DNA of 5,586 nt, taken from NCBI GenBank assembly GCA_016292705.1, contig JAEDHZ010000115.1, positions 1 through 5,586 on the forward strand, given 5' to 3'. Below are positions 1 to 4,614 of the stretch, in pieces. Positions within the stretch are counted from its first letter, which is position 1, and each line of letters opens with the position of its first letter. Origin of the DNA: Clostridiaceae bacterium (GTDB taxonomy: Bacteria; Bacillota; Clostridia; Oscillospirales; Acutalibacteraceae). The position numbers were made by a program, and so were the translations under genes. Under the pieces are notes generated by a model. That model ran no database searches and had not been told where the DNA came from. It worked only from the letters and a program-made list of their open reading frames with translations.

Positions 1-373
1 AATGCGCAAAATCAGCTACCGTGATTACTGCACCGGGTTTTACTTCGCCGATCCTCAGGACGATGCTTCAATTGCTCTCAAAGGCGGCTATAACCGGGAA
101 TGGGATGTTATGGCGGTTGTTGAAAAATGGAAGGACGGAGTTGCATTCTGCACACAGCGGAACCGCTTTTTTGAAGGTGATGAACTTGAAGTTCTTGAAA
201 GCAGCCGCAGACCGTTCAGGATCGTTGCAAAAAATCTCAAAAACGCCGAAAACGAATCAATTGAAGCAACAAACCACCCGATGATGAAGTTCTCCTTTTC
301 CTGCGAAGAACCGCTTGAAAGCGGAGCAATCCTCAGAAAAGAACGAGAGGAATCTGCAAGAGTCATTATATAA
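1..373 (+). CDS. Peptidase U32 family protein, C-terminal part (TrhP/RlhA-like), 5' truncated
   Basis: This is the 3' end of a gene that begins before the window; the reading frame is open from base 2 to a TAA at 371-373. The visible ~123 residues match the C-terminal domain of the U32 family: the opening KISYRDYCTGFYF segment resembles the family's K-V-S-H-R-P-Y-T-T-G-F-Y-F signature, and NRFFEGDELEVLES (about residues 54-67 of the visible part) matches its conserved N-x-F-x-x-G-D-x-L-E turn. Full-length members are about 400-420 residues, so roughly 300 are missing and the first Met is internal. Although named for collagenase-like peptidases, characterised bacterial members (E. coli TrhP/YegQ and RlhA, B. 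subtilis YrrN/YrrO) act in hydroxylation of tRNA U34 or of 23S rRNA. Which subgroup this is cannot be told from the C-terminus. No clear hairpin terminator follows the stop. Family call is confident, role is inferred. Confidence 0.85.
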   Translation, partial: MRKISYRDYCTGFYFADPQDDASIALKGGYNREWDVMAVVEKWKDGVAFCTQRNRFFEGDELEVLESSRRPFRIVAKNLKNAENESIEATNHPMMKFSFSCEEPLESGAILRKEREESARVII

Positions 374-432
374 TGTACCGGATTTTGCGGCCGTTTTGAT
401 GTTTTTCAGCAGCGGTTTTTTCGGTTTTGCGC

Positions 433-461
433 TTGATTTTTTTGTCCGGGCGGTGTATAAT
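433..461 (+). promoter_or_regulatory. Promoter of the tRNA-Ala gene
   Basis: A -35 box TTGATT at 433-438 and a perfect -10 box TATAAT at 456-461 are separated by exactly 17 bp. Transcription would start near 468, giving a leader of about 35 nt before the mature tRNA at 503. It is the best sigma-A-type promoter in the window, as expected for a stable RNA gene, and it means the tRNA does not depend on read-through from the U32 gene. Confidence 0.75.
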
Positions 462-502
462 CCACTTTGTGGTTTGCACATAAAATATGCAGATTGATTT
501 GT

Positions 503-578
503 GGGCCCGTAGCTCAGTTGGGAGAGCGTTCGGTTCGCATCCGAGAGGTCGAGAGTTCGAATCTCTTCGGGTCCACCA
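503..578 (+). tRNA. tRNA-Ala (anticodon CGC)
   Basis: The 76-nt sequence folds into a full cloverleaf. The acceptor stem GGGCCCG (503-509) pairs with CGGGTCC (568-574), including a G3-U70 wobble, the classic identity element for alanyl-tRNA synthetase. The D stem is GCTC/GAGC. The anticodon stem TTCGG/CCGAG encloses the loop TTCGCAT, with anticodon CGC at 536-538. The variable loop is AGGTC, and the T arm GAGAG/CTCTT carries the TTCGAAT loop. The discriminator base is A and the CCA end (576-578) is encoded. It reads the GCG codon. All conserved positions (T8, A14, GG in the D loop, T33, TTC in the T loop) are present, so the gene looks functional. It stands alone between its own promoter and terminator. 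Confidence 0.96.
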
Positions 579-584
579 AAACAG

Positions 585-630
585 AAAAATCCGAACTTGA
601 TGCCATTCGGCAATGGGTTCGGATTTTTTG
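585..630 (+). terminator. Intrinsic terminator after tRNA-Ala, probably bidirectional
   Basis: A 12-bp stem pairs 585-596 (five A's followed by TCCGAAC) with 617-628 (GTTCGGA followed by T's), and the T run continues to 629. Inside the large loop a second helix, CCATT (603-607) with AATGG (612-616), closes on a CGGC tetraloop and stacks beside the main stem. The A run on the 5' arm becomes a U run when read on the minus strand, so the same hairpin could also stop transcription arriving from the opposing reductase operon. It begins only six bases after the tRNA's CCA end. Confidence 0.88.
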
Positions 631-733
631 TTATTGTTTTATTGTATAGCAGCCTCTTTGTCTGAATAGACCTACTCGTAACCTTACATCTATGTGGCTG
701 TGATTTATTCAGTGGTTCCTTAATCAAAAGACA

Positions 734-749
734 AGCGCAATTATGCGCT
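734..749 (-). terminator. Small hairpin downstream of the reductase gene, possible terminator
   Basis: The hairpin AGCGCA (734-739) / TGCGCT (744-749), with a 4-base loop, lies 6 bases beyond the stop codon of the minus-strand reductase. On the minus strand it is followed by TGTCTTTTGATT, which is only moderately U-rich. The stem is short (6 bp), so termination may be partial. Read-through would meet the stronger hairpin at 585-630. Confidence 0.4.
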
Positions 750-755
750 CAATGC

Positions 756-1781
756 TCAGAACAGCATTCCTCTGAATTCCTCAAGGTTATCGGGAGTAAT
801 CTTCCTTTCGCCACGCTCAATTTCATGAATCATTGCGGTGAGCTTTGTGTTGACGGGAGTTTCAATTCCATAGTCTATGCCAAGCTTTGCAATGTAGCCG
901 TTGAAAATTTCAATTTCGGTTATCTCACCCTTTTCAAGCGACTGGAGCGTTGAAGGTTTGACCGAAGCGTACTTGAGTTTGGACACAAGCCAGACGATAT
1001 ATCGACAGATTGCATTATACGGTGCGTTGTCCATAAGCATGAGAAGCTTATAGTTGAGCATTTTTCCATATTTGGGAACATCAAGGTTCATTTTCTTCGC
1101 AACTCTCATCGCTTCTCTTGCAATTGAAAGATAGAGAGTTCTTGCACGCTTATCATCAACCATCTTTCCGAGTGTAAGTCCGGTAATGGCTGCCGTTGCG
1201 TTAATGCAGGAATTGATGATGAGCTTTGAATACTGCTGACGCAGAATATTGTCCGAAATTTCTGTGGGAAGCACGGTGTTATACATTTCGCAAAGGTAGT
1301 CGAGGTTTCCCGGATGGTAACCGTCAATCATTCCGATATACATCTCGCCGAGTGAGGTCATAGTGATGTCGTTATCGGTGTTTCTTGTTGCACCGAAGCC
1401 GATCATTACTCCGACTGCACGCTTCTTGCCGACTATTTCGGCAAGCTTGTCCGTGAGAATACCGTTCTGCATTCCGACAACGAGTGAATCCTCCTTGAGA
1501 TTGCCGACAACCTTTTCGGCAAGACCGGCAACAGCCTGAAACTTTGTTGCAATGATCACGATATCAAACTTTTCATCTTTGAATTCTTCGAACGAAGCAT
1601 AGCAGTTGAGTTGAACATGATGCTCGCCCTTTGCCCCATGGAGATAGAAACCCTTTTCGGTAATAAGGTTTTTGATCTCATCGTTATAGCAAAGCACGGA
1701 AATATCATATCCTGCCTCTTTCATAAGTACAGCAAGGGTTCCGCCGATTGCACCGGCTCCGATAAGTAATGTTTTCTTCAT
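756..1781 (-). CDS. Ketopantoate reductase family (PanE/ApbA) NAD(P)H-dependent oxidoreductase
   Basis: A 341-residue cytoplasmic oxidoreductase. The N-terminal Rossmann fold shows the nucleotide-binding motif GAGAIGG at residues 8-14, and MQNG at 104-107 matches the conserved Q-N-G of the family. In the helical C-terminal half, SKLIINSCINA (185-195) carries the expected catalytic Lys (K186) and two Asn residues (N190, N194). GEITEIEIFNG (285-295) holds the Glu (E289) that aligns with the active-site Glu of E. coli PanE. Classical PanE reduces 2-dehydropantoate to pantoate with NADPH in pantothenate synthesis. This protein is longer than E. coli PanE (303 residues), with an extra hydrophobic stretch around 243-272, and no other pantothenate gene is visible, so its true substrate may differ. 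ATG start with AGGAGAG (1787-1793) upstream. It lies 19 nt downstream of the DUF2804 gene and is probably co-transcribed with it. Family is secure, substrate is not. Confidence 0.9.
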   Translation of the reverse strand: MKKTLLIGAGAIGGTLAVLMKEAGYDISVLCYNDEIKNLITEKGFYLHGAKGEHHVQLNCYASFEEFKDEKFDIVIIATKFQAVAGLAEKVVGNLKEDSLVVGMQNGILTDKLAEIVGKKRAVGVMIGFGATRNTDNDITMTSLGEMYIGMIDGYHPGNLDYLCEMYNTVLPTEISDNILRQQYSKLIINSCINATAAITGLTLGKMVDDKRARTLYLSIAREAMRVAKKMNLDVPKYGKMLNYKLLMLMDNAPYNAICRYIVWLVSKLKYASVKPSTLQSLEKGEITEIEIFNGYIAKLGIDYGIETPVNTKLTAMIHEIERGERKITPDNLEEFRGMLF

Positions 1782-1800
1782 TTTAACTCTCCTAACATTA

Positions 1801-2832
1801 TTAGTATTTCATGCGTACACGCTCGGCAAAGCACATGAGATCCTTGATATCAAGAACGGTTCCGTCATCAAGAACAGCCTTTCCGCTGAGTCTTCCGAAG
1901 ACCTGATGCTGATCCGTTTCAATAACTTTCAGGCTGATCTTTGCGTTACGGTCAATAACGGGCTTGAAGTCCATTTCAAAGCGGCCGTCGCTTGAGGTGA
2001 ACTTCCACGGATCGGTATAGCCCGAAGCCGGTATATGAAACTCAACATCGTCAAGCTTATGCGCAACGCCGTCATAGAAAAGAATGTTTTCCGAGGCAGC
2101 AGTAGTATCACCGAAGCCGTAGCCGATATTGAAGCCGAACGGCTTTCCGTTAACAACTGCGTTTCCGCTGCCCCAGTTCCATGTGTTGTCATAGGTCCAT
2201 ACTCCGCGGCCCCAGTCAAGGGTGCCGAAATCGGTTTCGGGATTAAACTCATAACGAACGCCGTCAAATTCGGCATATCCGGACGCACGCATACAATTGA
2301 TTTTCTGATTATAATAAAAAGCCTTTTTGTTCTCCTTCCACGGCGTTGCAATAACCATGGTGTCCATCGGAGGCTGATCGAGCGTTACATCAACCTTGAG
2401 CGTTTTTCCGTCCTTGAAGTTGCGGTATTCGCCGACGATATGCCGTGTTCTTCCGTTTTTGACAAAGTCCATGTCAAGAGTTTTGTCATGATAATGCAAA
2501 TCTCCCTTTTCGGAAGTTCTCGGAAGCTTATACTTGCCCATGGGGAAGAAATTGAGAACGGAATTTGTTATTTCCCACGGATTCTTTTCGTCGAAAACAA
2601 GCAACGACGCAGACTGCATTCCGATATAGCCGTCATCTGAAAGCGTGAGGGCCACGGCATGCTTATCGCTGAGGATAAGATAATAGTCCCATTCCTTGAT
2701 TCTGAACTTCGGTGCTTTGATATCCTCACGGTTATAAGTCTGAATAAGGCTGCGTGACCAACCTGGCTCCGCAAGCGTTCCGTCACGGTTTAAAAGATTA
2801 TGCTTTTCGGTTACTTCATGATTTCTTGCCAT
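1801..2832 (-). CDS. DUF2804 family protein, function unknown
   Basis: A 343-residue protein recognised as DUF2804 from its tryptophan/glycine-rich core: DWGRGVW (206-212), WNWGSG (218-223) and GFNIGYGFGD (233-242), followed by a segment with ENILFYDG (248-255). There is no signal peptide or membrane helix, so it should be cytoplasmic. The alternating pattern and many aromatic residues suggest a mainly beta fold; I recall the family being compared with lipocalin-like or CrtC-like beta-barrels, which I cannot test here. No catalytic role is established. I chose the ATG at 2830-2832 because GGGGA (2841-2845) sits 8 nt before it; an in-frame TTG at 2838 would leave only 2 nt and is unlikely. It is the first gene of a two-gene operon with the PanE-like reductase. 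The two may act on a common substrate, but that is inference. Confidence 0.87.
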   Translation of the reverse strand: MARNHEVTEKHNLLNRDGTLAEPGWSRSLIQTYNREDIKAPKFRIKEWDYYLILSDKHAVALTLSDDGYIGMQSASLLVFDEKNPWEITNSVLNFFPMGKYKLPRTSEKGDLHYHDKTLDMDFVKNGRTRHIVGEYRNFKDGKTLKVDVTLDQPPMDTMVIATPWKENKKAFYYNQKINCMRASGYAEFDGVRYEFNPETDFGTLDWGRGVWTYDNTWNWGSGNAVVNGKPFGFNIGYGFGDTTAASENILFYDGVAHKLDDVEFHIPASGYTDPWKFTSSDGRFEMDFKPVIDRNAKISLKVIETDQHQVFGRLSGKAVLDDGTVLDIKDLMCFAERVRMKY

Positions 2833-2840
2833 TATCAATA

Positions 2841-2849
2841 TCCCCGTCT
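2841..2849 (-). promoter_or_regulatory. Ribosome binding site of the DUF2804 gene
   Basis: Read on the minus strand this is AGACGGGGA, whose GGGGA core is 8 nt upstream of the ATG at 2832. It decides the start in favour of ATG over the TTG two codons upstream. It also forms a 7-bp inverted repeat with CCCGTCT inside the promoter spacer (2911-2917). Confidence 0.6.
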
Positions 2850-2863
2850 TTCTTCATTTATAT

Positions 2864-2889
2864 TTTTCCGGCGCACAACCGCAGGAAAA
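2864..2889 (-). promoter_or_regulatory. Stem-loop near the 5' end of the DUF2804 operon leader
   Basis: On the minus strand TTTTCC and GGAAAA pair (6 bp), followed by a single T/C mismatch and an inner GCG/CGC helix closing on a GTTGTG hexaloop. With transcription starting near 2894 this hairpin would be almost at the RNA's 5' end. No U run follows, so it is not an intrinsic terminator. It could stabilise the mRNA or be a protein-binding element; that is inference. Confidence 0.35.
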
Positions 2890-2900
2890 CAGCTCATATA

Positions 2901-2929
2901 ATTATACAACAGACGGGAAAAATATTAAA
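2901..2929 (-). promoter_or_regulatory. Predicted promoter of the DUF2804-reductase operon
   Basis: On the minus strand a perfect -10 box TATAAT (2901-2906) lies 17 bp from a weak -35 candidate TTTAAT (2924-2929). The predicted start is near 2894, giving a leader of about 60 nt before the ATG. The weak -35 suggests either modest expression or dependence on an activator. Confidence 0.5.
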
Positions 2930-3070
2930 GTATCTTTTAAAATTTCAGAACTTGTTACAAAAACATCTGACACTTTTTGTTGGTTTTTCCAATTATTTAC
3001 TGCATATTTTGCAAAATGGTTTCAGGTTCTTAATTATTTCTGACGCTTTTGTTAACTTCGTAAAAACAAC
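2930..3070. other. AT-rich divergent intergenic region with palindrome and imperfect direct repeat
   Basis: This is the centre of the 362-bp gap between the divergent DUF2804 and LCP genes. It is clearly more AT-rich than its surroundings and I see no credible gene. It holds a perfect 12-bp palindrome ATTTTGCAAAAT (3006-3017). It also holds two copies of TCTGAC(A/G)CTTTT(T)GTT, at 2966-2981 and 3039-3053, 73 bp apart. An AATTATTT motif occurs at 2991-2998 and again at 3032-3039. These could be regulator binding sites for one or both flanking promoters, or chance in AT-rich DNA. Confidence 0.4.
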
Positions 3071-3099
3071 TTGCGATTTTTCTTACGGTATTGTAGAAT
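3071..3099 (+). promoter_or_regulatory. Predicted promoter of the LCP-ligase operon
   Basis: A -35 box TTGCGA (3071-3076) and a -10 box TAGAAT (3094-3099) are 17 bp apart. Transcription would begin near 3106, giving a leader of about 90 nt. A TATACT at 3171-3176 could be a second -10 box but has no acceptable -35 partner and would leave a very short leader. Confidence 0.5.
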
Positions 3100-3178
3100 A
3101 TAGTAAAGATTTCCTCTGCAAATATCAAGATGATTTAAAGCTGTTTTTATCCGGCTGATATAGGATACTTTATACTTT

Positions 3179-3186
3179 AAGGGGTG
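3179..3186 (+). promoter_or_regulatory. Ribosome binding site of the LCP gene
   Basis: AAGGGGTG, close to the AAGGAGGTG consensus, lies 8 nt before the GTG at 3195. It supports this GTG start; the next in-frame ATG is 27 codons later and lacks such a site. Confidence 0.65.
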
Positions 3187-3194
3187 TAAACACG

Positions 3195-4574
3195 GTGGAT
3201 GATATTTATTTTTCCGACCGCAAAAACAGAAATAAAAACAAAATCAATTCAAAAGACAGGTTTTCAAATGAGGCTATGAAAGCTTCTTCCTCTCGCCTCA
3301 GAGATGAAAACTTGTCAGACCCGGATTTTGTTGTCCGTATTCCGGAAAGCAAAAAGCCGGATATAAAAAGCAGAACTCCGAAAGGCCGTCCTGTTGAAAT
3401 GCGTGAAAGCGGTTCAAAAAGCGGCGGCAGAGTACCCGAATATATTCCCAAAGGCACAGAGGTTTACTCAAATGCGCCAAGGAACAGAATGCCCTCCGGC
3501 ACTCCCGTTTCAAATCGCACAAACAAACCGGCGCACGGCGTTGAAAAACCCGTTTCCGCAAAGAAGAACGGTATGGGGCCGAACGCACCGAGGAACGGGA
3601 AGAAGAACGTCAAAAGCAAAAAGAAAAGCATTTCCGCAGGCAAGGTTGCAGGAATTATCTTCGCAGTCCTTGTTCTTATGCTCGGCGGACTTTTTGCATA
3701 CGGATACTCCGTGCTCGGAAAGATTTCATACGACACAAAGCTTGTTGACGAGAATAAATATATCAGCGAAAACAAGCTTGCAACAAGCGCAGATGTGCGC
3801 AATATCCTTTTCATAGGAAGCGATGCCCGTGGGGATGTCAGCGGTCAGCGTTCGGACACGATGATGCTTTTTTCCATTGACAAAATGCACAAAAAGCTGA
3901 AGCTCACTTCCTTTCTTCGTGACTCCTATGTCTGTATTCCCTCAAACGGCTATTACAACAAGCTCAACGCCTCATTCAGCTTCGGTGGCGTTCAGCTTGC
4001 AATTGATACGCTTGAATACAACTTCAAGGTCAAAATTGACGACTACATTCTTGTTGATTTTGACTCATTTGTGAAATTCATTGACCTCATGGGCGGACTC
4101 ACGGTTGAAGGTGTCACAAAGGCAGAGGCCAGATATCTGCGCAATGTTGTCAAAATCAAAGCCAAAGCCGGAACAAACCATTGGAACGGCTGGCATACAC
4201 TCTGGTACTGCCGTATCCGTTACCTTGACGACGACTTTAACCGCACCGCAAGACAGCGAAAGGTTATTTCAGCCATCGTCAAAAAAGTTACAAGGACAAA
4301 CCCCGTGAAACTCCTCAACATCATGGGCGAGGTTCTCCCGATGATTCAGACGAGCATTTCAAGAAACGAACTTGTTTCCCTTGCTGTCGGGGCAATGACA
4401 AGCTATCTGCGCTATGACGTTCTCCAGCACCGTGTTCCCGCAACGGGAACCTGGACGAACAAGTCAGTCAGCGGTGTCGGCGATGTTTTATACATGGATC
4501 TTGACAAAAACTCCGAGCTTTTGAAAAACTTCCTTTTCAAAGCGGATAAAGAAGAAAAAAGCAACAAAAAATAA
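3195..4574 (+). CDS. LytR-CpsA-Psr (LCP) family cell-wall glycopolymer transferase
   Basis: A 459-residue protein with a GTG start. Residues 1-150 form a long, low-complexity, strongly basic tail (about 36 Lys/Arg against 16 Asp/Glu) rich in Ser, Pro, Gly and Asn, predicted to be cytoplasmic. One transmembrane helix follows at about 151-174. The extracellular LCP domain, about 202-365, shows the family motifs in order: GSDAR (208-212), RSDT (219-222), SFLRDSYV (239-246), NKLNASF (255-261), DFDSF (288-292), MGG (299-301), CRIRY (339-343), and DDDF with the arginines R350, R353 and R355. These Asp and Arg residues bind metal and pyrophosphate in characterised LCP proteins. LCP enzymes move polyprenyl-phosphate-linked teichoic acid, capsule or other glycopolymer onto peptidoglycan. 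About 95 further residues follow the domain. The next gene, an acyl-adenylating enzyme, begins 40 nt downstream without a terminator between. The polymer it transfers cannot be told. Family call is very secure. Confidence 0.95.
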   Translation: MDDIYFSDRKNRNKNKINSKDRFSNEAMKASSSRLRDENLSDPDFVVRIPESKKPDIKSRTPKGRPVEMRESGSKSGGRVPEYIPKGTEVYSNAPRNRMPSGTPVSNRTNKPAHGVEKPVSAKKNGMGPNAPRNGKKNVKSKKKSISAGKVAGIIFAVLVLMLGGLFAYGYSVLGKISYDTKLVDENKYISENKLATSADVRNILFIGSDARGDVSGQRSDTMMLFSIDKMHKKLKLTSFLRDSYVCIPSNGYYNKLNASFSFGGVQLAIDTLEYNFKVKIDDYILVDFDSFVKFIDLMGGLTVEGVTKAEARYLRNVVKIKAKAGTNHWNGWHTLWYCRIRYLDDDFNRTARQRKVISAIVKKVTRTNPVKLLNIMGEVLPMIQTSISRNELVSLAVGAMTSYLRYDVLQHRVPATGTWTNKSVSGVGDVLYMDLDKNSELLKNFLFKADKEEKSNKK

Positions 4575-4601
4575 ATCCGGACATTTTATAGATTAACGAT
4601 C

Positions 4602-4609
4602 GGAGGTGA
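4602..4609 (+). promoter_or_regulatory. Strong ribosome binding site that fixes a TTG start
   Basis: GGAGGTGA is a near-perfect match to the 16S anti-Shine-Dalgarno complement. Its GGAGG core is 8 nt upstream of the TTG at 4615. An in-frame GTG at 4606 lies within the site itself, and the first ATG (4651) is 12 codons further on with no such site, so TTG is the best start. Confidence 0.8.
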
Positions 4610-4614
4610 ACCGT

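Noticed and set aside
364..375. A 12-bp palindrome CATTATATAATG across the U32 stop codon, containing a TATAAT
   Set aside because: No usable -35 box is found about 17 bp upstream, there is no T run for a terminator, and the sequence is simple AT repetition; likely chance.
315..497. A 60-codon plus-strand frame overlapping the U32 gene end and the tRNA promoter
   Set aside because: It begins inside the U32 gene in another frame, has no ribosome binding site, and covers the tRNA promoter.
467..649. A 60-codon plus-strand open frame over the tRNA (contains VAQLGERSVRIREVESSNL)
   Set aside because: This is the sense translation of the tRNA-Ala gene, a common annotation artefact, and there is no ribosome binding site.
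257..727. A 156-codon minus-strand open frame covering the tRNA and both flanks
   Set aside because: Its recognisable middle part (EEIRTLDLSDANRTLSQL) is the well-known false protein produced by translating a tRNA gene antisense. It also runs through the tRNA terminator and the end of the U32 gene.
503..760. Possible integration (attachment) site at the 3' end of the tRNA
   Set aside because: No repeat of the tRNA 3' end, integrase gene or mobile element is visible in the window.
2035..2640. A 201-codon frame antisense to the DUF2804 gene
   Set aside because: The DUF2804 reading has clear family motifs. The antisense frame has no ribosome binding site or recognisable domain and follows from codon bias on the opposite strand.
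2754..3158. A 134-codon plus-strand frame filling the divergent intergenic region
   Set aside because: It starts inside the DUF2804 gene, has no ribosome binding site, has the Phe/Leu/Ile-rich composition of translated AT-rich DNA, and covers both divergent promoters.
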